Origin: an uncultured Lachnospiraceae bacterium
GTDB lineage: Bacteria > Bacillota > Clostridia > Lachnospirales > Lachnospiraceae
Length of the DNA stretch: 64,000 nt
Assembly: GCA_910579935.1 (NCBI GenBank)
Contig: CAJTVQ010000021.1
Coordinates: forward strand, 1 to 64,000
Direction of reading: 5' to 3'
Part shown: positions 31,636 through 40,726 of the stretch, in pieces
How the letters are laid out: each line of letters opens with the position of its first letter
How positions within the stretch are numbered: position 1 is the stretch's first letter
Made by a program: the position numbers and the translations under genes
The notes under the pieces: model-generated
Told to the model about the DNA's origin: nothing
Databases searched by the model: none
Seen by the model: the letters and a program-made list of their open reading frames with translations, nothing else

Positions 31636-33327
31636 TCAGAATTCATCCAGTTCTTCCAGGACTTTCTTAAATTCCTCTTTCGCCTTCTCAATCTCTCCCG
31701 GATCATACGTATCCAAAGCCTGCTCATACTTATGAAGCGCCGACTCTACCTGCATACGTCTCTCGCCCAGGCTTTCTTCATAAATCCGTTCACCGCGCAG
31801 AAGCAGATACTTATTCTCCTCCCGGTCCCTTGGATGTATCTTCAGATAGGACAATGTCTCCAACCGCTCCTTAATCTCCTCCTCCGTCATATCCACCTCC
31901 CTTCCTACAAATACTTCTTTCACCAGACTCTGTGTGGATACCACTTTCACCTCCACCTCCAGAATGGAATTGATATCATAAGTATAAGTCACATCCACGG
32001 ACTCTTCCCCCGCCTTGCCTGCAGGGACATCGATCATCAGTTCCCCCAGCAACAGGTTATTGGAAGCGAAACGGCTTTCTCCCTGAAGAACCTTTACCCT
32101 TATCTTATCCTGATCGTCCCTTACCGTATACAGCCGTTCCGTCCTGCTGGCAGGAATGACCGTATTCCGGTCAATGATCGGACAGAAAACCCCGTTTTCA
32201 AAATATCCTTTTTCCCATTCCCGTACTACTTCGGTTCCAAGCGTAAACGGACATACATCCGTCAATATGACCTCTTTTATGGAATCCCTGCGCTCTTTCA
32301 TCGCTCCCTGAATTGCCGTCCCCAGGGCAACCGCCTCGTCCGGATTGATATTCGTATCCGGAAGCATCCGGAACAGCCGGCTCACAAACCTGCGCACTAC
32401 CGGGCTTTTTGTCGCTCCGCCTACCAGCACCACCTTATCAATGTCCGAAAGTCTGATATGGGCATCCGACAGGCTGCGCTTCACCGGCTGGCGGATCTTA
32501 TCGAACAGTTCTTCACATGCCGCCTCATATTCCGCCAGCTCCACCTCGAAACGAAACTCTTCCTCCCCGATTTTGCAATGCATCCCGGATACCTTGTCCC
32601 GGGAAAATCCCAGCTTGCACATTTCCGCCTGCTTATGGATATGCCTCCTGGACTTCTCATCCAGGGCAAGACGGTCAAACCGGGGAAATTTCTCATAAAA
32701 CATATTCTCCAGTATTGCGGTAAAATCCTCCCCGCCCAGGAAATTATCCCCCGCTACCGCGCGCACTTCCAAAATCTTATCGTACAGTTCCAATATCGAT
32801 ACATCAAAAGTACCGCCGCCTAAGTCAAACACGAGGAAACGTGCATGTTCCTTATTTTGGTACAAACCGTAAGCGATGGCTGCCGCCGTAGGCTCGCTTA
32901 TGATCCTTTCCACCTTAAGTCCTGCCAGTTCTCCCGCCCGCTTGGTGGCACGCCTTCTGGCATCATTGAAATACGCCGGAACGCTGATTACCGCTTCCGT
33001 AACTTCTTCTCCCAGATAATGTTCCGCATCCTCCTTCAGCGCCCTCAGCACAAAGGAAGACAATTCCTCCGCCGTAAAAGTCTTATGTAACAGACTGTAT
33101 TTCTTCTGGCTCCCCATATCCCGTTTAAACACGCCTGCTGCGCTTTCCGGACAGAGAAGTCCTCTTTCCACTGCCGAATCCCCTACATAGACCTGCCCCT
33201 CTTCGTCCACGCTGACCACGGATGGCGTCAGTCTTTTTCCTAACCGGTTGGGAATGATCTTCGGCCCTTCCTCCGTAAAATATGCGGCCAGACTGTTCGT
33301 CGTTCCCAAATCTATCCCTATTATCAT
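31636..33327 (-). CDS. hscC: Hsp70 family chaperone, HscC type
   Basis: A 563-residue Hsp70 with a complete ATPase domain: IGIDLGTTNSLAA, VFDLGGGTFDVS, and LVGGATKSPVVRRF. The substrate-binding domain follows and the C-terminal lid is short and helical. Length and N-terminal sequence fit HscC rather than DnaK (over 600 residues). The ATG at 33327 is preferred because GGGAGG lies 6 nt upstream; an in-frame TTG lies just 6 nt earlier. Nothing near it resembles a J-domain protein or GrpE. Its client is unknown. Confidence 0.9.
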   Translation of the reverse strand: MIIGIDLGTTNSLAAYFTEEGPKIIPNRLGKRLTPSVVSVDEEGQVYVGDSAVERGLLCPESAAGVFKRDMGSQKKYSLLHKTFTAEELSSFVLRALKEDAEHYLGEEVTEAVISVPAYFNDARRRATKRAGELAGLKVERIISEPTAAAIAYGLYQNKEHARFLVFDLGGGTFDVSILELYDKILEVRAVAGDNFLGGEDFTAILENMFYEKFPRFDRLALDEKSRRHIHKQAEMCKLGFSRDKVSGMHCKIGEEEFRFEVELAEYEAACEELFDKIRQPVKRSLSDAHIRLSDIDKVVLVGGATKSPVVRRFVSRLFRMLPDTNINPDEAVALGTAIQGAMKERRDSIKEVILTDVCPFTLGTEVVREWEKGYFENGVFCPIIDRNTVIPASRTERLYTVRDDQDKIRVKVLQGESRFASNNLLLGELMIDVPAGKAGEESVDVTYTYDINSILEVEVKVVSTQSLVKEVFVGREVDMTEEEIKERLETLSYLKIHPRDREENKYLLLRGERIYEESLGERRMQVESALHKYEQALDTYDPGEIEKAKEEFKKVLEELDEF

Positions 33328-33397
33328 ACACAACCTCCCTGTTTAAGATTTAGCTGTTGTCTGAATCGTATTTATTCATTATAATACCATATCAGGG

Positions 33398-33426
33398 AAA
33401 AAGGAAAGTATCTTTCGACACTTTCC
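33398..33426 (-). terminator. Terminator of the sipL-like gene
   Basis: On the minus strand GGAAAGTGTC, GAAA and GATACTTTCC are followed by TTTTTCCC. It separates the sipL-like gene from hscC, whose own -10 (TATAAT) lies shortly beyond. Confidence 0.85.
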
Positions 33427-33457
33427 TCTTTTCCTTCCTCTCATCCTTCTCTTCCTC

Positions 33458-35032
33458 TCAGTTTCCAAGCCCTTTTACAATCAACAGTTTATCCCCCGGC
33501 CGGATTTCATCCGTAGTCATATCGTTGGTTTCCTTTATCTGTGAAATCGGCACATAGTAGCGTTTTCCCACATCCCACAGACTATCCCCCTCTTTTGCAA
33601 TATAGATCACGATACCGGGCAGTCCGCTCAGCTTATCCATATCCAGTTCCGATACCACAATATCCGTTACGATTTCTTCTTTTCTCTGCTCAAATACGAT
33701 TGCACGGAAATCCATCACGGCTTTGATATCCAGCTCCCCGCTGTCCAGCATTGCTGCCGCCAGCTGCTCTAATCCGGTCTGTATTTTGAACGTACAGTTT
33801 TGATTGATATCTGGCACTTCCAGCACATAACTGAATGGAATCTGACCCTTTACAGAGCCATACGGCACTCTGTCATCGCTGCTCAGATACAGGCACTGTA
33901 CATTCAGGGTTCCCTGGACGTGAACGCCGTTTTCCACGATTTCCTCATTTCCTACCTGAATCTGTGCCTCACTGTGCAAGAGCTGTACCATAGGAACATC
34001 TGACGCCCCCGTCTTCAGATGTTCCGCCACTTTCATCTTTCCCGAAGGCCTTGCAAAAATCCCCTTAAACTGAGCCTGCTTGCTGACTGCTTCCACCTCT
34101 TTCACCACACCGTACACACCGGAGAGAATATCCAGCCGTTCCTCTTCATACAGGGCAATATCCAGATCCATTACCAGTTCCATGGCAAACACCCTCTGTT
34201 CTCCGTCAAAATCCGGCCGTATCTCTACTTCCCTGTGCCCCATCACATAGTCGATATCCGCCGCCATCCCGTCCTCGCAGCCGCTGCAGTCTATCGTACC
34301 GTTGAATGGAACCGTTGTCTCGTAACTCTTTACCACCTGTTCTTCTCCTTCTCCGGATGCTTCCGGCTCATACAGGAAAAAAACATCCAGATCCCCCTGT
34401 ATCGAAATCTTCCCCTCCTGGGCACGAAACTCCACATTGGTCGGTTCGATACTCTGCCATATGATCTGGAACACATTCGGATAATTCTGCGGCAGTTCCA
34501 ATTCTTCCTTGATACGGAAAATATCTCTTTTCTTCACGGCCATCTGCGCAATCCGCAGCGGCTTCCTGCGGTATTCCACCGGCTCCTCATGGTACAGATC
34601 CACCGCAGTCTCCTCGTCGTAAATCATTTCTGCGGATATCCGCAGCGAGATCAGCGCCTGTACGCTGAGTTTTCTGGAATTAATAAGCCCTACCGTCAGA
34701 TCTTCCAGATTCCACTTCACATTGACACTGTCCCCGCTTTGCACGCCCTCCGCGTAAAGCTGCTCTTCAAAGGGCAGACTGCCTTCCAGACAGGCAGGAA
34801 CCGGATGCTCTCCCTCCGTTAAATACATGACGAGAAACTGCATTCTGCCTTTTACCGTCACATGGTCTTCCGTTACTTTCACTTCCTCTAACGTCACACT
34901 TCCCCTGTCATATATCAGCTTGCCCGCATCCGGCTTGGAATCCGAGATATTCACATCATCTTCCAGCGTAATCTGCGTTGCTGCCTGACCTTTGATTTGG
35001 TCCATATGTATGTTTTTCTTCACTAACTCCAC
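33458..35032 (-). CDS. sipL: SipL-like spore coat morphogenesis protein (DUF3794 and LysM)
   Basis: A 524-residue mother-cell protein. Most of it consists of DUF3794 (SPOCS) repeats. The C-terminal 50 residues are a LysM domain (AKEGDSLWDVGKRY ... EIRPGDKLLIV). This architecture and length match C. difficile SipL, which binds the SpoIVA ATPase through LysM to localise the coat. The start is a GTG with GGAGG 7 nt upstream. It has a clear sigma-E-type promoter and its own terminator, so it is a single-gene unit. Confidence 0.9.
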   Translation of the reverse strand: MELVKKNIHMDQIKGQAATQITLEDDVNISDSKPDAGKLIYDRGSVTLEEVKVTEDHVTVKGRMQFLVMYLTEGEHPVPACLEGSLPFEEQLYAEGVQSGDSVNVKWNLEDLTVGLINSRKLSVQALISLRISAEMIYDEETAVDLYHEEPVEYRRKPLRIAQMAVKKRDIFRIKEELELPQNYPNVFQIIWQSIEPTNVEFRAQEGKISIQGDLDVFFLYEPEASGEGEEQVVKSYETTVPFNGTIDCSGCEDGMAADIDYVMGHREVEIRPDFDGEQRVFAMELVMDLDIALYEEERLDILSGVYGVVKEVEAVSKQAQFKGIFARPSGKMKVAEHLKTGASDVPMVQLLHSEAQIQVGNEEIVENGVHVQGTLNVQCLYLSSDDRVPYGSVKGQIPFSYVLEVPDINQNCTFKIQTGLEQLAAAMLDSGELDIKAVMDFRAIVFEQRKEEIVTDIVVSELDMDKLSGLPGIVIYIAKEGDSLWDVGKRYYVPISQIKETNDMTTDEIRPGDKLLIVKGLGN

Positions 35033-35078
35033 AAAAACACCTCCGCACCATCCATTACTATTTCTTGTACTTATAGTA

Positions 35079-35107
35079 ATTGTATGACATGCCGAAGGTG
35101 TTTATGC
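35079..35107 (-). promoter_or_regulatory. Candidate sigma-E promoter of the sipL-like gene
   Basis: Minus strand GCATAAA, 14 bp, CATACAAT. The -10 is a full match to the sigma-E consensus, and the spacing equals that of spoIIID. Confidence 0.8.
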
Positions 35108-35224
35108 CTGCAACTATAGATCTTTGCCGCACTGCAACCTGTTTTGCATCTTTCTCCGGACACAGCCGGACGGAACAAGCCGACAGTATCCAGTTTCTTT
35201 TCCCGCGCACGTTCTTTCTCCGTT

Positions 35225-36127
35225 CTACCCTACGCTTCCTATCAAAGAACCGATCTCATCTATGCCGTACCGTTTCATATACGCTTCAATTCCTTCCGCC
35301 ACTTCCACCGTAGTATAGGGATTCGCAAAATTCATTGCGCCCACCGCCACAGCCGTAGCTCCGGCCAGTAGGAATTCCAATGCATCTTCCGCATTTGCAA
35401 TGCCTCCCATGCCGATGATGGGAATCTTTACTGCCTGCGCAGTCTGATATACCATGCGTACTGCTACCGGTTTTACCGCCGGACCGGAAAGACCTCCCGT
35501 CCGGTTGGCCAGCACGAATTTCCTCCTGTGCACGTCAATTTTCATCCCTGTCAGCGTGTTGATCATCGACAAGGCATCCGCTCCTGCCGCCTCTGCCGCT
35601 CTTGCCATCTCTGTAATATCCGTAACGTTGGGACTGAGCTTCATGATTACGGGCTGCTTTGCTTTTTTCTTCACCGCTGACGTAATATCATACAGACTAT
35701 CCGCTTTTTGCCCGAACGCAATGGCTCCTTCCTTTACATTCGGACAGGATACATTAATTTCCAGCATATCCACCTCCGTATCACCCAGCCTCTCCACCAC
35801 GTCCAGATAATCTTCCACCGTCTTACCACAGACATTGACAATGATCCGTGTATCATACTGCTTCAGAAAAGGAATATCCCTTTCGAGCAATACATCGATT
35901 CCCGGATTCTGCAGACCGATGGCATTCAGCATTCCGCCATAGGTTTCCGCAATGCGGGGCGTCGGATTCCCCTCCCACGGCACATTCGCCACGCCCTTGG
36001 TCACCACAGCTCCCAGCCGGTTCAGATCCACAAATTCCGAATACTCCATTCCCGAACCGAATGTTCCCGATGCCGTCATCACAGGATTTTTAAATTCCAC
36101 ACCCGCTATCTTTACCTTTGTATTCAT
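35225..36127 (-). CDS. pyrD: Dihydroorotate dehydrogenase B, catalytic subunit
   Basis: A 300-residue FMN enzyme that oxidises dihydroorotate to orotate. It has the class 1B catalytic cysteine C128 in INVSCPN, the FMN-binding MTASGTFGSG near the N-terminus and GMGGIANAEDALEF at the C-terminus. Class 1B enzymes need the PyrK subunit, encoded immediately upstream (19-bp gap). A GGAGGAAAAAA ribosome binding site precedes the ATG. It is the last gene of pyrC-pyrK-pyrD. Confidence 0.97.
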   Translation of the reverse strand: MNTKVKIAGVEFKNPVMTASGTFGSGMEYSEFVDLNRLGAVVTKGVANVPWEGNPTPRIAETYGGMLNAIGLQNPGIDVLLERDIPFLKQYDTRIIVNVCGKTVEDYLDVVERLGDTEVDMLEINVSCPNVKEGAIAFGQKADSLYDITSAVKKKAKQPVIMKLSPNVTDITEMARAAEAAGADALSMINTLTGMKIDVHRRKFVLANRTGGLSGPAVKPVAVRMVYQTAQAVKIPIIGMGGIANAEDALEFLLAGATAVAVGAMNFANPYTTVEVAEGIEAYMKRYGIDEIGSLIGSVG

Positions 36128-36146
36128 TTTTTTCCTCCATACATAC

Positions 36147-36938
36147 TCAAATATTTACGTCCTTCGCTGCAAATACCGGTCCGTCGGTACAGATACGTGC
36201 ATTGTTTACATGGGAGTGGACATCTTTCTCCACCGTTTTGCACACACACCCAAGACAGGCCCCTACCCCGCAGGCCATGCGCTCCTCCAGGGAAATGTAT
36301 GCCTCTATCCCCTTTTCCTCCGCATACCGTTTAACCGCCCGTAGCATAGGCATGGGACCGCACGCCATAACCACATCCGCACTCAGCCCTTTTTCCGCTA
36401 TGACATTCATCACATTGCCTTTGGTTCCCGCGCTGCCGTCCTCGGTTGCCACGTATACTTGCGCATATTCTTTCATATCCTCTTTCAAAAAAAGCTGCTG
36501 GTTCCTGTAACCGGCGATAACCGTTACTTCTACCGCTTTTCCTTCCTGCTTTAAATCTTTTGCAAGCTGCAGCATCGGAGGAATCCCGATTCCTCCTCCC
36601 ATTAGGAATACCCGCTTTCCTTCCGTCTCTTTCAACGGAAAACCATTCCCTAAATTCCCCAGTACCCGGATGCTGCTGCCCATATGATAAAGAGAGAACT
36701 CCTCCGTCCCCCTCCCTGCCACACGATATACGATACGCAGCCGGCCCTTTTCCCTGTCTGCTTCGCATATGCTGATCGGACGGGGCAGCAGCATACTTTC
36801 ACTGTGAGGATATATACACAGGAACTGTCCTGCTTTTGCGGTTCCCGCTAAATCCGTCTCCATCCACATGTCATAAATCCCATCCGCAATTTCCGTCTGG
36901 GATATTACCTTTGCCTTTACTTTCTTCTTCTGCTCCAT
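36147..36938 (-). CDS. pyrK: Dihydroorotate dehydrogenase B, electron-transfer subunit
   Basis: A protein of about 263 residues that passes electrons from PyrD to NAD+. It has an FAD-binding domain (LLPRPISICEAD), an NAD-binding domain (LMGGGIGIPPMLQLAKDL) and a C-terminal [2Fe-2S] cysteine cluster (C-x4-C-x2-C in ACGVGACLGCVC, then C in NARIC). The start is uncertain: 36938 (AGGAG close by) is preferred, and an in-frame ATG at 36974 also exists. It lies between pyrC and pyrD. Confidence 0.95.
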   Translation of the reverse strand: MEQKKKVKAKVISQTEIADGIYDMWMETDLAGTAKAGQFLCIYPHSESMLLPRPISICEADREKGRLRIVYRVAGRGTEEFSLYHMGSSIRVLGNLGNGFPLKETEGKRVFLMGGGIGIPPMLQLAKDLKQEGKAVEVTVIAGYRNQQLFLKEDMKEYAQVYVATEDGSAGTKGNVMNVIAEKGLSADVVMACGPMPMLRAVKRYAEEKGIEAYISLEERMACGVGACLGCVCKTVEKDVHSHVNNARICTDGPVFAAKDVNI

Positions 36939-36986
36939 CGTGCTCCTGTCCTTTCCTGATTTATCCTGTTTCATATGTTTGCTGAT

Positions 36987-38276
36987 TTATTCTTCCCTTC
37001 CGCCCTGATATACGATCTTCCCCCCACAGATTGTATAATGCACCGTTCCCGGCAGTTTCATTCCCTTAAAAGGAGAATTGCCGGATTTAGACCGGAAACT
37101 GTCCGCCGCCCATATTTCCTCCCGGGCAAAAATCACGATATCCGCCGGCCCGCCTTCCGCCAGATACCCGGCATCCAAATGATAAAAAACGGCCGGCTGC
37201 CATGTCATGCGGCTTAACAGCTCTGCCATCGTCAGATACCCCTTGTCCACTAATTCCCGGATTCCCAACGACAGGGATGTTTCCAGTCCGATAATGCCGC
37301 TGGGCGCTTCCGTTATCCCCCTCTGCTTTTCTTCCGTGCTGTGCGGCGCATGATCCGTAGCTATCATATCAATGGTCCCGTCCCGCAGCCCCTCAATAAT
37401 TGCCAGCCGGTCCGCCTCCTCCCGCAGCGGCGGATTCATCTTTGCCAGCGTCCCGTGCCCGATCACCGCCTCTTCCGTCAGTGTAAAATGATGGGGAGTG
37501 GCCTCCGCATGAATGTGCGGGTTCCTTTTTTTTGCCTGCCGGACCAGTTCCACCGCTTCCTTCGTACTGATATGCTGGATCGAAATGTCCGCCCCCGTCC
37601 CTTCCGCCAGCGCCAGGTCCCGCCTCACCATATCAATTTCCGCCTGTCTGTCCGACCCTTCTATCCCGTAGTATGCAGATGCTTTTCCTTTGTTCACCCC
37701 GTTATTCCGGATAAATGCCGGATTTTCTTCATGAAAACTTAACGGTCTATTCAGGCGGGCGGCTTCCGTCATAGCCGCTTTCACCACCTCTTCCTTCAGC
37801 AAAGGAATCCCGTCATCCGTAAATCCCACGGCTCCCGCCTTCTGAAGTTCCTCCATATCCGTCAGCTTTTGTCCCTTCATCCCAACCGTGATATTCCCGC
37901 AGCTCTCCACATGAATTCCTGTCTCTTTCCCCTTATCCAGCACATACCGGAGTATCTCTGCACAATCCACCGGCGGTTTCGTATTGGCCATCAGCACCAC
38001 CGTAGTAAAACCGCCCTTCGCCGCTGCCTTCGCCCCGCTGAAAATATCTTCCTTATATTCAAACCCTGGATCCCGGAAATGCACATGCACATCCACCAGC
38101 CCCGGCGCAACGATTTTTCCTTCCGCATCAATCACCTGTACTTCCTTCTCTTCTGTAAAAGTTTCAGAAATACCGGCCTCCATCCTGACGATCTTCCCCT
38201 TATCGATCAGTATATCCCGAACCCCCTCGCTACCGCTTCGCGGGTCTATCACATATCCAGCCTTTATCAGCAACAT
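36987..38276 (-). CDS. pyrC: Dihydroorotase
   Basis: A 429-residue zinc amidohydrolase that closes carbamoyl-aspartate to dihydroorotate. It has the HVHFRDPG metal motif, FTDDGIP, and MIATDHAPHSTEEK near the C-terminal half, as in class I enzymes. The ATG at 38276 follows AGGAG by 9 nt; the frame is open 27 codons further up, where the leader hairpin lies, so the longer form is rejected. It is the first gene of pyrC-pyrK-pyrD, behind a sigma-A promoter with a strong leader stem-loop. Confidence 0.96.
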   Translation of the reverse strand: MLLIKAGYVIDPRSGSEGVRDILIDKGKIVRMEAGISETFTEEKEVQVIDAEGKIVAPGLVDVHVHFRDPGFEYKEDIFSGAKAAAKGGFTTVVLMANTKPPVDCAEILRYVLDKGKETGIHVESCGNITVGMKGQKLTDMEELQKAGAVGFTDDGIPLLKEEVVKAAMTEAARLNRPLSFHEENPAFIRNNGVNKGKASAYYGIEGSDRQAEIDMVRRDLALAEGTGADISIQHISTKEAVELVRQAKKRNPHIHAEATPHHFTLTEEAVIGHGTLAKMNPPLREEADRLAIIEGLRDGTIDMIATDHAPHSTEEKQRGITEAPSGIIGLETSLSLGIRELVDKGYLTMAELLSRMTWQPAVFYHLDAGYLAEGGPADIVIFAREEIWAADSFRSKSGNSPFKGMKLPGTVHYTICGGKIVYQGGREE

Positions 38277-38343
38277 GCCTGTCCACTCCTGTCTTTTCAA
38301 AATTTCACCGGAAAACGGTTCCCAAAGCCGCTTCACGACTATC

Positions 38344-38375
38344 CTGTACTGCCTCATTCCTATGAGACAGTACAG
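38344..38375 (-). promoter_or_regulatory. Stem-loop in the pyrC leader
   Basis: On the minus strand CTGTACTGTCTCAT pairs with ATGAGGCAGTACAG around AGGA, a 14-bp stem with one G-U pair, about 24 nt after the predicted transcript start. No T run follows, so it is not an ordinary terminator, and I see no PyrR-binding consensus. It may stabilise the mRNA or bind a regulator. Confidence 0.6.
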
Positions 38376-38405
38376 AAATGTAACCTTATTTCCTTCCTAC
38401 CTTCC

Positions 38406-38434
38406 AGTATATCCCATCCCCCATGCAACATCAA
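38406..38434 (-). promoter_or_regulatory. Sigma-A promoter of pyrC-pyrK-pyrD
   Basis: Minus strand TTGATG, 17 bp, TATACT. The -35 overlaps the last codons of the upstream PrcB-like gene. Confidence 0.7.
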
Positions 38435-38865
38435 TCAAAAACTACCGACTTATCCAGATATTCCATTTTCACTACCACATAGGGATAAGAAGCGCCATCC
38501 TTTTCCTGCGTATGGTACAGTTCCCTGTTTTCCGGCTCCGGTCCGATCAGATTCGTATCCATATAAATTGCGTTTGCCGTCAGATACAGTTCATTGATAG
38601 TAATGCTGTATCCTCCTGTCTCCTGCTTTCCATACCCCACACATATATACAAAAAATCCCCGTCCTGATAAGTGATCTTAAATTCCTTTTCTTTTTTTTC
38701 ATCTATGATCTGTTTGAGCTCTTCCGGTATATTTTCCTCTCCCAATACCGTAAATTCAATATCCTTAAGCTTCTCATCCCCCTTTTTTTCTTCCGCCCCG
38801 CATCCGGTCAGACAGACTGCCAATACGGTTATCACAATTCCCCATAAAATAAATCTTTTTCCCAT
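38431..38865 (-). CDS. PrcB C-terminal-domain lipoprotein
   Basis: A 144-residue lipoprotein (lipobox VCLTGC, C22) with a PrcB_C-type domain: VGYGKQETGGYSITINELYL and YPYVVVKMEYLDKSVVF. PrcB itself stabilises a spirochaete surface protease complex; no protease gene is adjacent here, so the partner is unknown. It is divergent from the EAL gene at 39023, and a 10-bp palindrome lies between the two. Confidence 0.83.
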   Translation of the reverse strand: MGKRFILWGIVITVLAVCLTGCGAEEKKGDEKLKDIEFTVLGEENIPEELKQIIDEKKEKEFKITYQDGDFLYICVGYGKQETGGYSITINELYLTANAIYMDTNLIGPEPENRELYHTQEKDGASYPYVVVKMEYLDKSVVFD

Positions 38866-38950
38866 TCCTCTGTTCCTCTTTCCTTTCTACCTATTTTATT
38901 TACCATACCATCCGGTTATTCCTTTCAGAAAAAATTATAATTTTATGCAA

Positions 38951-38988
38951 GATTATAGTAGTATTTTAGCGTTTTTTTTACTATAATC
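38951..38988. promoter_or_regulatory. Palindrome between divergent genes, with -10 elements in both arms
   Basis: GATTATAGTA (38951-38960) and TACTATAATC (38979-38988) are perfect inverted repeats 18 bp apart. Each arm contains TATAAT on one strand, so one dimeric protein could control both the PrcB-like gene and the EAL gene. No convincing -35 is seen on either side. Confidence 0.5.
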
Positions 38989-39022
38989 ATTTTATCAGTA
39001 CTTGTTGCAAGGAGATAACGGC

Positions 39023-40726
39023 ATGGATAAGAATGAAACACACTGCGATGAAACCTATGACTGGCTGCAGGACAGGCGGCATCAGACCGTCTTAAAAACC
39101 ATGCATACCATTGCCTATGAGTTTAATCCGGAAACCGGAGAAGAAATCGTATCGCCTTTCATCCATCAGTACCTTGCCGGAAACTATGACGGACGCCTCC
39201 TCTCACAGGTCATGGTGGAGGACCAGGTCATTCATCCGGACGATCTGAAGAAATCCCTGGAGTTCCGTGAAGCAGTAAAAAAAGGGACTGCCGATGAAAT
39301 TGCCATTCGGCTTCGTACTCCGGAAGGCCCCTACCGCTGGTTTAAAATGAAGATTTCTCCCTATCAGCCGCCAACCGGTTCCATGCGGTATATCGGTACA
39401 TTCACGGAAATCGACAACGAAATACGCCAGCAGGAAGCGCTCAGGTACCGGGCCGAATACGATTTGGTTACGGACATTTACAATAAAGTAACTTTTTACA
39501 CGGTAACCGGCAACTGGCTCGGCAGCGAACCGGATATTACGCGCTGCCTCATCAGTTTCGATATCGACCGTTTTAAGATCATTAACGAAACCCATTCTCT
39601 TTCGGAGGGTGATAAAGTTCTGCGCTACATTGCGAAACTGCTGAAGCAAATGACCTATTCCGGCGAAACCTATGCCCGGAATAACAGCGATATTTTTTAT
39701 GTCTGCCTGTCACGCCCGAAAAAAGAAGCGGCGGAATTCATATTGGAACTGGAACATCTTTTGAATCAGTATCCTTTAGACTTCCAGTTCACACTGTCTG
39801 CCGGCATCGTACACCTCCCGCATTATAACGGGGAACCCCTTAATGTATTATGCGACTGGGCGGCGATGGCGCAGAATACCGTAAAAGGCAGTTATATCCA
39901 CCGCTATGCTTTTTATGAAGAAGCCATGAGCAATGATCTGAACAAGGAGCACTATATTACGAAAAACATGGCCCATGCTTTGGAAAACCATGAATTCCAA
40001 ATGTATCTGCAGCCAAAATATGACATGCGCACCCATACCATTATCGGGGCAGAAGCGCTGTCCCGCTGGCACCATCCCAAAGACGGCATCCTGCCGCCGG
40101 GTGATTTCATTCCCCTGTTTGAGCGGAACGGATTCATCATCCAAATGGACGAATACATTTGGGATATGGCCTGCAAAACCATACGCCGCTGGCTGGACGA
40201 GGGAAAAAATCCCATTACGATTTCGGTCAATGTATCCCGCGTCCATCTGCACGACCCGGAACTTTGCAGCAAACTTATTTCACTGACACAAAAATATAAC
40301 CTTCCGCCCCATTCCATCGAACTGGAAATTACGGAAAGTGCATATGTAGATAGTCCTGATGCTCTCTATGACATTATGGATAAACTTCAGGAAGCCGGGT
40401 TCCTGTTTTCCATGGACGATTTCGGAAGCGGTTATTCTTCCTTAAATGCTTTAAAAGACATACCGGTCGATGTGGTAAAGATCGATCTGAATTTCCTGCA
40501 GAAAGCCCGGCGCGGCCTGCAGATCGGACGGGATATCCTAGAAGGAGTCATTCAGATGATTCAGGCCATCCAGCTTCCGGTCATCGCCGAAGGCGTGGAA
40601 AGCAAAGAACAGGCGGATTTTCTGTTAAATGCAGGATGTACCCACGCACAGGGCTATTATTATGCAAAGCCCATGACAGTCTCCGACTTTGAACAATTAT
40701 TATCCGGAAAGGACACTGCAGTATGA
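39023..40726 (+). CDS. PAS-like, degenerate GGDEF and EAL protein (c-di-GMP phosphodiesterase)
   Basis: A 567-residue signalling protein with no membrane segment. A PAS-like fold (about 30-140) is followed by a GGDEF domain with NNSDIF in place of the active motif, so it is probably not a cyclase. The C-terminal EAL domain has EALSRWHH, NVSRVHLHDPEL, ELEITES, MDDFGSGYSS and VKIDLNF, the residues needed for hydrolysis. It would lower c-di-GMP. The ATG at 39023 follows AAGGAG. Its stop overlaps the plsC start (ATGA). Confidence 0.92.
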   Translation: MDKNETHCDETYDWLQDRRHQTVLKTMHTIAYEFNPETGEEIVSPFIHQYLAGNYDGRLLSQVMVEDQVIHPDDLKKSLEFREAVKKGTADEIAIRLRTPEGPYRWFKMKISPYQPPTGSMRYIGTFTEIDNEIRQQEALRYRAEYDLVTDIYNKVTFYTVTGNWLGSEPDITRCLISFDIDRFKIINETHSLSEGDKVLRYIAKLLKQMTYSGETYARNNSDIFYVCLSRPKKEAAEFILELEHLLNQYPLDFQFTLSAGIVHLPHYNGEPLNVLCDWAAMAQNTVKGSYIHRYAFYEEAMSNDLNKEHYITKNMAHALENHEFQMYLQPKYDMRTHTIIGAEALSRWHHPKDGILPPGDFIPLFERNGFIIQMDEYIWDMACKTIRRWLDEGKNPITISVNVSRVHLHDPELCSKLISLTQKYNLPPHSIELEITESAYVDSPDALYDIMDKLQEAGFLFSMDDFGSGYSSLNALKDIPVDVVKIDLNFLQKARRGLQIGRDILEGVIQMIQAIQLPVIAEGVESKEQADFLLNAGCTHAQGYYYAKPMTVSDFEQLLSGKDTAV

